Origin: Methylomonas sp. AM2-LC
GTDB lineage: Bacteria > Pseudomonadota > Gammaproteobacteria > Methylococcales > Methylomonadaceae
NCBI RefSeq assembly: GCF_039904985.1
Contig: NZ_CP157007.1
Coordinates: 1-64,000 of the forward strand
DNA: 64,000 bases
Direction of reading: 5' to 3'
Below the pieces are notes generated by a model. The model did no database searches. It was not told the origin of the DNA and worked only from the letters and a program-made list of their open reading frames with translations. Each line of letters begins with the position of its first letter. Within the stretch, counting starts at the first letter, position 1. Positions 33,996 through 42,595 of this stretch are shown here, piece by piece. The position numbers were made by a program, and so were the translations under genes.

Positions 33996-34802
33996 TTATT
34001 CTTCAAGTTGTTGAATACCATCCAGAAACCATTTTGTCTGCTGGCTGTGGACGGGTTTAATAAAGTACCAGATTTCCCTGACAGCCTCTTCTCGGCCATC
34101 GTTTTCTCGGAGCAGGCTATCGAACAACACGGTAGCTTCCATCTCGGAACCAGCTCCGCGCACTTCTAGCAATTCGGCCTTAAGTTGTAACACTTCGGTT
34201 TTATTGGCAGTATTGGTAGCGCGCAGCTGGTTCTGAATTTCCGCAAACACCTTGTCGGTCGTTAAGCCTCGGATAGAAGCCAAGTCGCGGTTGTTCCAAG
34301 CTGCTTGTAAATACCGAAACGCTTTTTCGGAGCCGGACAAAAAGCCGTGTTGGTCAAAATCGGCAGGGATGCCGGCGGGATTGATCGATGGCCGTTCACT
34401 GCTAGCTTTCTCATATTCTATTTGTTTACATAGCTTTTCAGCCTCACGATAAGTATCTTCAGCCAAATCATTTTGTTTAGGTACAGGCTCTTGAATGATA
34501 TTTAATGCCAAAGCCCAAGACTCAACCGCCCAAAAAGCAAATTCCAGTTGTGTACCAAGATTATCATGTAAGCGTTTTGCCAAACGCTCGATTTGCATAT
34601 CGACAGAAATTAATGGATTTGGTTTTAATAATTCCTCAGCAACCTTCTGTTCTAATGCGGTGATCAGTAAATTGGTTTCACGAGTATGATGCGGCGCTAA
34701 ATCTTTCAACATTCCTCGACAACGTTTCGGCTCATTAATTAGCACTCGACCGTATTGTTCAAGAATAAAGCATAATTGAGCACGGGGATGGGTATCTAGC
34801 AT
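33996..34802 (-). CDS. Shared adaptor domain with C-terminal Tim44-like domain
   Basis: Residues 1-~105 are the shared domain (start [20 protein letters not shown], later [10 protein letters not shown] and [11 protein letters not shown]). A helical linker leads to a Tim44-like domain (~145-268) recognisable from IPADFDQHGFLSGSEKAFRY and WNNRDLASIRGLTTDKVFAE. Tim44-like domains form an alpha/beta barrel-like fold and often bind membranes or polypeptides. The gene belongs to the minus-strand operon after the kinase triad. Its upstream side carries a remnant of the phosphatase gene, showing that the gene was copied together with its neighbour. Confidence 0.8.
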   Translation of the reverse strand: MLDTHPRAQLCFILEQYGRVLINEPKRCRGMLKDLAPHHTRETNLLITALEQKVAEELLKPNPLISVDMQIERLAKRLHDNLGTQLEFAFWAVESWALALNIIQEPVPKQNDLAEDTYREAEKLCKQIEYEKASSERPSINPAGIPADFDQHGFLSGSEKAFRYLQAAWNNRDLASIRGLTTDKVFAEIQNQLRATNTANKTEVLQLKAELLEVRGAGSEMEATVLFDSLLRENDGREEAVREIWYFIKPVHSQQTKWFLDGIQQLEE

Positions 34803-34952
34803 TTAATTGTCCATCTGATGAATAAATGATCGCTAAAGTAATATCATCACCATTTCCTAGTTGTGATGCTTCATCAAGCCAGCCTGCCAATTCCTGTTTA
34901 ACCCAAGCCGCACTTTCGGTGTGAATAAAATCATTTATATCGTTTAAGGCTT
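34803..34952 (-). pseudogene. Truncated copy of the 3' end of the PP2C gene
   Basis: This 150-bp stretch is nearly identical to 36843-36990, the last ~50 codons of the intact phosphatase gene, and sits in the same relative position just upstream of a shared-domain gene. It shows the array grew by copying a unit of phosphatase end plus adaptor. A still shorter trace is at 35759-35785. Between 34953 and 35059 only a short open trace (GGAELRKDGEKL, minus strand) is seen. Confidence 0.75.
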
Positions 34953-35059
34953 AAGTAGTGCAAAATGGTAAATTACTTCCAGTGTGAAAAATTATCCAAA
35001 TTTCGTTAACTACAGCTTTTCGCCATCTTTACGCAGCTCAGCACCACCAATGATAATTT

Positions 35060-35758
35060 CTAATCTTGACCTGTTAGTTTTTGATACTCTTCAAATTGTA
35101 ACATTTTTAATAAATCACGGATTGGCATTTTAAAATATTTATCAGTTCCCACATGTGAAGTAATAAATTTATGATTTACAGGATCAACCAAAATTTCTTT
35201 GTCATCTAGCTTACCCTCACGCAATAATTTTAGCAATTTTTGACGTGTAGCTTGTTGTGTTTCTGGGTGAACTCCATCTTCATCTGGATATATAGTGTCA
35301 ATAATTGACTTTTCAGCTGCTAAAATAGCTTGATGCTGATAACCTTCTAAAGGAAAAGCCTTGTCGTATTCTTTTTGTTCATAGAATTTTTCAGCTTCTC
35401 GATAGGCTTCTTCAATCAATTCATTTTGTTTAGGAGTTGTAGGCTGTTGAATGATATTTAACGCCAACGCCCAAGATTCCACCGCCCAAAAAGCAAATTC
35501 CAGTTGTGTACCGAGATTATCATGTAAGCGTTTTGCCAAACGCTCGATTTGCATATCAACAGAAATTAATGGATTTTGTTTTAATAATTCCTCAGCAATT
35601 TTCTGTTCTAATGCGGTGATCAGTAAATTGGTTTCACGAGTATGGTGCGGCGCTAAATCCTTCAACATTCCTCGACAACGTTTCGGCTCATTAATTAGCA
35701 CTCGACCGTATTGTTCAAGCATGAAGCATAATTGGGTGCGGGGATGAGTATCTAGCAT
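35060..35758 (-). CDS. Shared adaptor domain with HslU I-domain-like C-terminal region
   Basis: Residues 1-~105 are the shared domain. After a linker, residues ~150-195 contain AEKSIIDTIYP, TRQKLLKLLREGKLDDKEI and VDP, which resemble the intermediate (I) domain of HslU, the ATPase of the HslUV protease. No Walker motifs are present. A further ~35 residues end in FEEYQKLTGQD. The I domain of HslU handles substrate entry, so with the ClpX and ClpA fragments nearby this makes three unfoldase accessory domains on one scaffold. The HslU match is shorter than the other two and less certain. Confidence 0.72.
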   Translation of the reverse strand: MLDTHPRTQLCFMLEQYGRVLINEPKRCRGMLKDLAPHHTRETNLLITALEQKIAEELLKQNPLISVDMQIERLAKRLHDNLGTQLEFAFWAVESWALALNIIQQPTTPKQNELIEEAYREAEKFYEQKEYDKAFPLEGYQHQAILAAEKSIIDTIYPDEDGVHPETQQATRQKLLKLLREGKLDDKEILVDPVNHKFITSHVGTDKYFKMPIRDLLKMLQFEEYQKLTGQD

Positions 35759-35818
35759 TTAATTGTCCATCTGTTGAATAAATGACATCTGAAGTACACA
35801 TAGTCACACAAAAATATT

Positions 35819-36853
35819 CTATGAACATCCCGCTAAATATTCATCCATTTTTCTTTTGACCTCAGAGTCGTAATGACGTTTTAAAGCAGGCACTGTTGGC
35901 GGAACGCCTAATTGTGACTCGATTTCGACTTGCAACTGAGTCAAAAAATGTCGTCTTAGAGACGCGTCTTCTGGGATAGTCAACTTTTTCTTTGCTGGAC
36001 GAGAGGCTTCAGTTTGACTAACAACAATAAGATTTTCTAATGCTTGTTTTGCAGCGTCAAAACCTTGTTCAGCTGCTTTACGATACCAGTCCAAAGCTTT
36101 TTGATTGTCTTGAGTGACACCATAGCCATTTGTATACATTACTCCTAAATTGTATTGTCCCTTAGCATTGCCCTGTTCAGCTGCTTTACGAAACCACTCA
36201 ACGGCTTTTTGATTGTCTTGAGTGACGCCATAGCCATTGGTATAAACAAATCCTAAACTATTTTGACCATTAGCATCACCTTGCTCAGCAGCTTTACGAT
36301 ACCATTCCACAGCTTTTTGATAGTTCTGAGCAATTCCTTGTCCATCAAGATACATATTTCCTAAATTACATTGTCCCTTCACATCACCTTGTTCAGCAGC
36401 TAAGAACAGGATTCCTAAATCGTTTTGTGCATCGATATGTCCGGGTTTGGCAGTTTGTTTCAATTGAGAAATAGATTTCTCATAACGATAAGCATCTTCA
36501 GCCATATCATTTTGTTTAAGAAGTGGTTGATGAATAACATTTAAAGCCAGCGCCCAAGATTCCACTGCCCAATAAGCAAACTCCAGTTGTGTGCCGAGAT
36601 TATCATGTAAGCGTTTTGCCAAACGCTCTATTTGCATATCAACAGAAATTAAGGGATTTGGCTTTAATAATTCATCGGCAATTTTCTGTTCTAATGCGGT
36701 GATCAGTAAATTGGTTTCACGGGTATGATGCGGCGCTAAATCCTTTAACATTCCTCGGCAACGTTTTGGCTCATTAATTAGCACTCGACCGTATTGTTCA
36801 AGAATGAAGCATAATTGTGCGCGCGGATGCATGTCTAACATTTTATTGTCCAT
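35819..36853 (-). CDS. Shared adaptor domain with SEL1-like repeats
   Basis: The shared domain occupies ~5-110, slightly more diverged than the other copies. It is followed by about four SEL1-like repeats (~150-270, unit GNMYLDGQGIAQNYQKAVEW then YRKAAEQG) and a charged C-terminus. SEL1 repeats form alpha-solenoids for protein binding. The first 11 nt overlap the phosphatase stop, so it is translationally coupled to the TerY-P triad; either ATG (36853 or 36841) could be used. This appears to be the founder copy of the array because the intact phosphatase sits directly upstream. Confidence 0.85.
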   Translation of the reverse strand: MDNKMLDMHPRAQLCFILEQYGRVLINEPKRCRGMLKDLAPHHTRETNLLITALEQKIADELLKPNPLISVDMQIERLAKRLHDNLGTQLEFAYWAVESWALALNVIHQPLLKQNDMAEDAYRYEKSISQLKQTAKPGHIDAQNDLGILFLAAEQGDVKGQCNLGNMYLDGQGIAQNYQKAVEWYRKAAEQGDANGQNSLGFVYTNGYGVTQDNQKAVEWFRKAAEQGNAKGQYNLGVMYTNGYGVTQDNQKALDWYRKAAEQGFDAAKQALENLIVVSQTEASRPAKKKLTIPEDASLRRHFLTQLQVEIESQLGVPPTVPALKRHYDSEVKRKMDEYLAGCS

Positions 36854-37643
36854 CTGATGAATAAATGATCGCTAAAGTAATATCATCACCACTTCCTAGT
36901 TGTGATGCTTCATCAAGCCAGCCAGCTAATTCCTGTTTAACCCAAACTGCACTTTCGGTGTGAATAAAATCATTTATATCGCTTAAGGCTTGATGAAAAC
37001 CTTCTGAATATTTGAATGAATTCTTATAACCATCACTGACTAAAAAAATAGCTTTTGGTACTGTATTAATCAAAGGCAAAAACGCATAACGAAAATCTTC
37101 CCATGCATTGTTGTTACATAAAGATGTTGTGTCGTTACCTAATAAACGCTCATCATAGGGGATAGGACTAATTATGCTATTGTCTTCATTGATAATAGCA
37201 ATATCACCGTCACCGATTTGCCAATATAAAATGCAATCTTTTAAAATACAAACGACTAATAAAGTAGTACCAAATGGCAAATATTCCGAATTATTAAGCG
37301 CAGCTTCTGGATTATCGTTTATGTAGCAATCGACTTTATTATACCAACTGCGGCTAATTGTTTTAGGCAATGCTTCTGTTAAGGTCAGAGTTTGTGATAA
37401 GCTTAAATCATGTGAATCAATCAGCACAGTCTTCACGCTTTCAATCGCCACTTGCACAGCAAATTTTGCACCCAGATGGCTATGCGTACAAAGGGCATTA
37501 CCATGGCCGTCTGCAACGGCAACTATCAACGGTAATTCGCCTTCTACAGGTTGATAATAAGCAACTGCATCCTGATTTGGTAAATTACTACGGATATGAC
37601 TGGCACCAAGTACGCTTTCGGCTAAAATATGCCAACTCACCAT
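36843..37643 (-). CDS. PP2C-family protein phosphatase of a TerY-P triad
   Basis: The 266 residues form a PP2C (PPM) Ser/Thr phosphatase. Metal-binding motifs are NQDAV (~23), VADGHGNA (~43), a central FGTTLLVV, LVSDGYKNSF (~200) and GSGDDITLAII (~251). Such phosphatases act with a TerY-like vWA protein and a kinase in TerY-P triads. The gene overlaps the vWA gene by 7 nt and the downstream SEL1 adaptor by 11 nt, so the set is one translationally coupled operon. A copy of its 3' end is found at 34803-34952. Confidence 0.9.
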   Translation of the reverse strand: MVSWHILAESVLGASHIRSNLPNQDAVAYYQPVEGELPLIVAVADGHGNALCTHSHLGAKFAVQVAIESVKTVLIDSHDLSLSQTLTLTEALPKTISRSWYNKVDCYINDNPEAALNNSEYLPFGTTLLVVCILKDCILYWQIGDGDIAIINEDNSIISPIPYDERLLGNDTTSLCNNNAWEDFRYAFLPLINTVPKAIFLVSDGYKNSFKYSEGFHQALSDINDFIHTESAVWVKQELAGWLDEASQLGSGDDITLAIIYSSDGQ

Positions 37644-38347
37644 ACATCCGCCGCCGAATCGGGATCAGCTATTGGGATTGGGGCAGCAGGTATGGGAACG
37701 TTGTTCTCGATTGTTGAGGTAACCTGGCTTGGTGGTGCAGAAGCCGCCTGTAAGACAGCCGTAGATACCCAGCGAATATATGCAACCAAATCTTGTGCAT
37801 TATTAGCCTGTAAGGGTTGTAGTTCTGGATTACCAATAAATTGTTCCAATACCTCTAACTCGGCATCTTCGCCAATGGCGATACCAATACGAACCGCTTT
37901 CTTTCCCCACGGCAATTTCATCAACTCGTTTAGCCCCCCCACAAAATCATCGGTCGGCTCACCATCAGTGATTAACACTAAAACAGGTGGTAAACCACGA
38001 TCCGTCATTGGCGGCATTTTTAGTTGGTCAGCGACAAGTCGCAGTGCATCACCCATAGCTGTAAGGCCCTCAACATGCAAATCTTGCCATTTAAAGTCAT
38101 CGACTTTTGTAGGCTCTGCGATATGCCATTGTGCACCATCGGAAAATTTCACCGCTCTTACTAATACTTCAGCATTTACATTTTCAGCCGCTACCGCCTG
38201 CATAGCAGGAATAGCTTCACGAATAGCATGATTTAAAGACTGTATCTTACCTTTAGTTTTCATTGAAAGGGAGCAATCCGCTATCCAAATAAAATGCAAA
38301 GGACGCGTGGCTAATTCCCCGCCTGGACGTTTTTTTAAAGTGGTCAT
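37637..38347 (-). CDS. TerY-like vWA-domain protein
   Basis: The protein starts best at ATG 38347 (MTTLKKRPGGELATRPLHFI), giving 236 aa. It is a von Willebrand factor A domain with a MIDAS site: DCSLS (Asp24-Ser28), the Thr in GLTAMGDAL and Asp in LITDGEPTDD. TerY-type vWA proteins are cytoplasmic scaffolds, here probably bridging kinase and phosphatase or presenting targets. The C-terminal ~40 residues are Pro/Ala-rich and disordered. It is 79 nt downstream of the kinase. Confidence 0.88.
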   Translation of the reverse strand: MTTLKKRPGGELATRPLHFIWIADCSLSMKTKGKIQSLNHAIREAIPAMQAVAAENVNAEVLVRAVKFSDGAQWHIAEPTKVDDFKWQDLHVEGLTAMGDALRLVADQLKMPPMTDRGLPPVLVLITDGEPTDDFVGGLNELMKLPWGKKAVRIGIAIGEDAELEVLEQFIGNPELQPLQANNAQDLVAYIRWVSTAVLQAASAPPSQVTSTIENNVPIPAAPIPIADPDSAADVW

Positions 38348-38426
38348 GTTTATCCTAAATATATCATTGTGAAGTACTAAATCTGAATGATGTAGCGAAA
38401 GATTGTATTGGTGCAATTTAGCCGAA

Positions 38427-39746
38427 TTACTTGAGAACTTCTGCCTGCGTTTGACCAAAATTAAGATTGATACCAGATACTAAGGTCACACTTTGCCCCT
38501 GGGCTACAGTTTTAACTGTACCTTTTTCAGTGAATGTCCATGTATCAGTACTTAGATTTTTTAAACCCCATACATTCGGGTTTTGTGGATGCTGAACAAC
38601 TTTAGCAACAGCTGGGCTTAATTCATTTTTACGTGCAGAATATATATGATACGGATACAATTCAGCGCCTTGATTTAAAACAATAGTCATTTCTTGCGTT
38701 GAGTGTTTAATTCTAATACGTGGTGGCAATATCAATCGTTGATTACAAGACCAGCAGAGGGGTAACTCTTCTGCCATTTCAACATGCGCTTGATCATAAA
38801 AGTTTTCTGCACCACAAACACAGTCAATAACATTGTCTTTTAAGGCTAATAATTTTTGCCGCCATTCACTACCACGTACACGACTGTGTAAGTCATTCAA
38901 CCCATTTGTAAAAGACTGCATGAACAAGTCCTTAATGAATTGAGGATAAATATCCCAATAGATCAGTGCATTCTCTTGATAACCTTTAACTGGATAATTA
39001 CTGTTATCATTTGGATCAAAAATAAATAGGGGGTTAAATCCATATAATTTATTCATTGCAGGCAAATCAAAGCATTTAATTGTTGCTTCGCGCTTACCTT
39101 CCAAGGGGTGATGAAGAAACAACAGATAGAACAATAATACTGACAAAGAAAAGAGATCAGAGTCACTATTGGGATTAGACTCACTGCGAACAATTTCAGG
39201 AGCCATAAATCTTGGCGTGCCAGCTGTGCCTGAAATTTTCGAACCATTGATAGTGACGTTATCATTGTCACAAATTAAAATTGCACCCTTATCAGGATCT
39301 ATAAAGAAATTTCCAAAAGATATATCCCGATAACATAAGCCTTTAGCATGAAGCTGTAACATACTGTCGGTTAATTCAACAGTTGCTGTTAATAATTGCC
39401 GAAAACTTAACTCAATACGGCGTTTAACTAAGTCCGATATATTTTTATAATTGCTTGGGCGTAATGGCATAACATAGCCAAAATTGGTGTCGTCAATTGA
39501 TGATGCTAATGCCAAAGGCCATAAGAAATTGGCATTGGGTGCGCCAATTTTTAATAAATGTTGCAAAGCTGCATGTTGTTCAGGCTTAGCTTGTTGTGGA
39601 AAATACCATTTGAGAGCAACTGCAACACCATTTAAATCCGCCTCATATACTTCACCTTGACCACCAGAACCTAAAAAGGATTTTACGGTACAGTTAGAGC
39701 CATTATCTAATTGTACGGTTTGATTGAGTTTAAGTAGTTGATTCAT
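38427..39746 (-). CDS. Ser/Thr protein kinase of a TerY-P triad
   Basis: This 439-residue kinase has a Gly loop LGSGGQGEVYEA (25-36), the VALK lysine (Lys46), a catalytic loop YRDISFGNFF (Asp141, Asn146) and CDNDNV in place of DFG, a variant typical of this group. TAGTPRFMAPE follows. After ~300 a Cys-rich segment (CVCGAENF...LCWSC) suggests a zinc ribbon, and a C-terminal beta-rich region (~350-439) could be FHA-like. It is the first gene of the minus-strand operon. Phosphorylation of the adaptor array is the natural hypothesis. Confidence 0.9.
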   Translation of the reverse strand: MNQLLKLNQTVQLDNGSNCTVKSFLGSGGQGEVYEADLNGVAVALKWYFPQQAKPEQHAALQHLLKIGAPNANFLWPLALASSIDDTNFGYVMPLRPSNYKNISDLVKRRIELSFRQLLTATVELTDSMLQLHAKGLCYRDISFGNFFIDPDKGAILICDNDNVTINGSKISGTAGTPRFMAPEIVRSESNPNSDSDLFSLSVLLFYLLFLHHPLEGKREATIKCFDLPAMNKLYGFNPLFIFDPNDNSNYPVKGYQENALIYWDIYPQFIKDLFMQSFTNGLNDLHSRVRGSEWRQKLLALKDNVIDCVCGAENFYDQAHVEMAEELPLCWSCNQRLILPPRIRIKHSTQEMTIVLNQGAELYPYHIYSARKNELSPAVAKVVQHPQNPNVWGLKNLSTDTWTFTEKGTVKTVAQGQSVTLVSGINLNFGQTQAEVLK

Positions 39747-40490
39747 GTTTTGTCCTGTTGATATTCAAATGCAATAATTTAGGTTCTGTTGCGTTAATTT
39801 CTTTTGGGATCAAAAGACTATCCACCATCTTTATTCTTTATGCAGGCAATGAATAAAACCATCCTACGACATACAGATTTTGGCTGTCGTCAAAAACCTT
39901 AATTTTTGCGCAAACCACAAACCCCGATGCCCCGATAACGGCAACTAGGATCTACTGGTTGGTACCTACTATCGCCTTACGTCCCTTAACCATTCCTTAA
40001 AATAATCTGGCATAGGGATATTAGAACCGCTGGTGCGATTTCAAAGCTATTCGCTTAAGCCTGGACACCTTTCATAATCAACGGGTTAAGAGCAACGAGT
40101 AGCCTGCCGCTCTTTTTGGGAAAATGATCGCTAGGCTTTGTCCGGGCTTGAGTGGGAAGCCGATTTTAACTATACCTGATGTTGTGGTATAGGCCATTCT
40201 GCTAATTGTAGCCGGAATTGGCAGCTTTCTTTACGTTTTTTGTTGGTGTCTATTTAAGTAAGCAATCACCAAGCTCCAAATAAATGCTTTGCACTTCACG
40301 TCGCACTACGAAGCAATCCTTATGGTCAACCATACCGTTGTTTGTGGATTGAATGGTGTTTTGTGTAACCACTTGGTCGAGTATTCAATTACAGCGCTGG
40401 GTGTTTAAATCAACATAGAGCATAAGTGGGTAGCCGTAACTTGATTTAACAAGAAATAGAAAAATTACGAGGTTTTTGGCTTATGAATTA
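39747..40490. other. Intergenic region with decayed insertion-sequence end
   Basis: No intact gene is seen. Around 40051-40105 the sequence resembles the end of the IS-like element at 40826 (TTAAGCC.GGACA, then GGGTTA and GAGTAGCC), so an older copy decayed here. The operon promoter for the kinase should lie in 39747-39900, but I cannot pick convincing boxes. Confidence 0.4.
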
Positions 40491-40825
40491 TTATTTGGCA
40501 TATACATTCCAATAACTGCAACAACTAAAAAATACACAAAAAGATATTTTAAATATTATTCCCTCTAGCTTAGAGTCGTGTTTAAAATAAAACAATTTAT
40601 AAAAAAGTCCGTCATTTACACAAAGAATTTTATCTAAATCTATCAACAATTCATCTATTTTATTTTCTATAATTTTAATTTCATTTTTTAACTTATCCTT
40701 ATCTATTGATTTATAATTCTTAATTTCGTTTGATAGTTGAATTTCATTTTCTATAGACCATATATTATTACGAAGCTTATCAATTTCAAATGATATTTTA
40801 AAAATAGATTTTCAGGCTTCCAATT
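40491..40825 (-). pseudogene. 5'-truncated coiled-coil/membrane protein
   Basis: On the minus strand about 110 codons without a stop encode a Lys/Glu/Ile-rich coiled coil (FEIDKLRNNIWSIENEI, later KNEIKIIENKIDELLIDL). A hydrophobic end (KISFCVFFSCCSYW) and TAA at 40491 follow. No start codon exists; the frame runs into the inverted repeat of the IS-like element at 40826, which seems to have cut it. Very A/T-rich compared with the backbone. Confidence 0.5.
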
Positions 40826-41432
40826 TAAGCCGGGACAGTCATCAAAGCAATGGGTTACGAGTAGCCCGTTCTCTTCCTTTTCTTGGCAGCGGAAGTTTCG
40901 CCCATTTCATCAACCAACCATGAAAACAGATCAGGAAAATCCCTGCCAAACAAGCGCATTGCCGCAGTTGTTCCGTCAGACCGTTTGAGTCCGTAGTTAT
41001 GAATCACAGTCAATGCTCGCAAGCGTTTTTCGGTCAAGCCACGACCATTGTGATACATCTGCGACAGATAACCATTGCGCCCCTCAACGGCGGATGAGCT
41101 TCGATGAAAGTTCCGCGCTATCCACTCTGCCCACTCCAGCCAACGCTGCAACTCGCTTTCCGGCAAAGTTGCTGTGAATGCATCAGCCTGTAAATGCTGC
41201 GCGGCTTCAGGATGTTGATTGCGTAGGGCTTGCGTTTGCTGGTGTCGATAAACGCTGCTTTTAGATCGATTGACTAAAGCGGCTAATTTGCGAACGCTTT
41301 GTTTGCCACTTCTCGCAATTTCATCGATAATCAGACGACTCGTTGTTCGTAACTTTTGTGTTGTGTTGTTTTTTTGATCATTAATATATCGTACAAGATA
41401 CGTCAACGAGATCTAACTTTTGTCCCGGCTTA
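40826..41432. mobile_element. Small IS-like element with 12-bp inverted ends
   Basis: TAAGCCGGGACA (40826-40837) and TGTCCCGGCTTA (41421-41432) are perfect inverted repeats bounding 607 bp that contains one transposase-like gene. The size is small for an autonomous IS, so it may be a deletion derivative. No target duplication was found by eye. Confidence 0.65.
40855..41406 (-). CDS. Transposase-like protein fragment (DUF6399 type)
   Basis: The 183-residue protein has an N-terminal helix-turn-helix (SVRKLAALVNRSKSSVYRH) and a C-terminal region with SSAVEGRNGYLSQMYHNGRG then LTEKRLRALTVIHNYGLKR. I associate that region with DUF6399 proteins in IS elements. An Arg/Lys-rich end follows. The DDE catalytic core expected between these parts is missing, so it looks like an internal deletion of a larger transposase. 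It fills the IS-like element at 40826-41432. Confidence 0.6.
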   Translation of the reverse strand: MTYLVRYINDQKNNTTQKLRTTSRLIIDEIARSGKQSVRKLAALVNRSKSSVYRHQQTQALRNQHPEAAQHLQADAFTATLPESELQRWLEWAEWIARNFHRSSSAVEGRNGYLSQMYHNGRGLTEKRLRALTVIHNYGLKRSDGTTAAMRLFGRDFPDLFSWLVDEMGETSAAKKRKRTGYS

Positions 41433-41688
41433 CCGTGGGTAGCCCATTTGAAAAAATATTATTAGGGGGGCAAGCACCTTTTTATCCAAAAAATAAAATT
41501 TTACCAGCCGACTAGGCGTTAGCGTACAAATAATGCATAAAAAATCATTGAATATCTTTGTGATATACATCAATGATTTGCAAAAGAGTTCGAGAATTGC
41601 GTTTTTTAAAAAAAACAACCATTCGATAAATATCATGTTATTTGTTCGCCAACGCCAACTTATTAACCATTAAAATTAAGAGATTGTA

Positions 41689-41991
41689 ATGCAGAGTTTT
41701 TTTCACTTTCTTGAAGTACTTGTCATTGGCGTAGCTGTGCTAATTGGCTTATTTATTGTTTTACTTGCTTTACCAAAAAGCAAACTACGGGACGTCGCAT
41801 TGGAGGTTTTGGGATATGGTGGAACTGTTCTTTCAGCTGTTGGAGTTCTCTCCCCTGTAGATTTAATACCAGATATTATTCCAGTACTTGGACAACTTGA
41901 TGATATTGGATACATAGTTTTTGGTTTTGTATCTGCATTGACTGCTTATTTTCAAAGAAAAAGACGATTAAATGAACAGAATAGCGTATAG
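41689..41991 (+). CDS. DUF1232/YkvA-family membrane protein
   Basis: The 100-residue protein begins with a hydrophobic helix (~9-29) and contains the DUF1232 signature SPVDLIPDIIPVLGQLDD (~54-71), followed by a second hydrophobic helix and a basic end (QRKRRLNEQ). DUF1232 proteins are small inner-membrane proteins of unknown function. It stands alone; flanks 41433-41688 and 41992-42595 carry only repeats and IS traces. Confidence 0.75.
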   Translation: MQSFFHFLEVLVIGVAVLIGLFIVLLALPKSKLRDVALEVLGYGGTVLSAVGVLSPVDLIPDIIPVLGQLDDIGYIVFGFVSALTAYFQRKRRLNEQNSV

Positions 41992-42074
41992 ATGTTTTGT
42001 GTCAGCCGATAAATGGTGACCATAAGGGTGCTAAACAACCTTTTGGCTGTTTTCGAAATACCCTATAAAGTTAG

Positions 42075-42205
42075 ACTTACAGCGTTTTTATATTCGATTA
42101 AATGCATTAAAAAAATGAATTGCACTTATTTAGTTGAATCTAAGGGTTTTTATAAAAAATTCTATAGCTTACAAAATATATGCCTGAATTGAAAACGCTG
42201 TAAGT
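42075..42205. repeat. 14-bp inverted repeat bounding 131 bp, MITE-like
   Basis: ACTTACAGCGTTTT (42075-42088) is repeated inverted at 42192-42205. The interior is A/T-rich and non-coding. It lies directly upstream of a transposase N-terminal remnant, so it may be an IS end pair. Confidence 0.5.
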
Positions 42206-42230
42206 TATTTTTTCAAAAATAGGAGCTTTT

Positions 42231-42296
42231 ATGAAATGCCCAAAATGTGACAGTGAAGCTACGAAAATAGATCAATGGAATGAGGATGTCCAATAG
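42231..42296 (+). pseudogene. N-terminal remnant of an IS1-like zinc-ribbon transposase
   Basis: After AGGAG, a 21-codon frame, MKCPKCDSEATKIDQW and a few residues, stops at TAG. The CPKCDSEATK start is typical of InsA-like zinc ribbons of IS1-family transposases. Only the N-terminus remains. Confidence 0.45.
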
Positions 42297-42595
42297 TAAA
42301 TGTGAATTATTGATTATTGTAAGCTATGATCTGAATCCGTGGCTTCAATAGTCGTCAACCAAATCAGTTGACGTGTATTTCTGATATTGATTGTATTGTT
42401 TAAATTCCGATGTAAAATAGTCAAGTCATTAAATTATATTATTTTTGTTGGCAAATAGTGAGAAAATATACTCAATTAACTTTCTTTGATCAAGGCTTTG
42501 ACCTATTCTTGTTATAATCGTAATTCTGCGTGATTGCCTATGTTTACGCATTTCGTGTGTAGCCCCCTCAATCTGTAGAGTGCAATCTTCACGCA

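Larger units (their letters stand above)
32337..36853 (-). repeat. Five dispersed copies of a ~310-bp coding repeat
   Basis: The DNA for the shared domain recurs at about 32337-32656, 32944-33262, 34483-34802, 35436-35758 and 36523-36841, all in the same orientation. The first two are nearly identical and the last is the most diverged. Conserved features of the protein are [35 protein letters not shown] and [11 protein letters not shown] have the impression that similar domains occur beside kinases and vWA proteins in other bacteria but cannot name the family. Confidence 0.85.

Noticed and set aside
32337..36853. Possible CRISPR or tandem repeat array
   Set aside because: The repeats are ~310 bp, coding and in frame within different genes, with no regular spacers.
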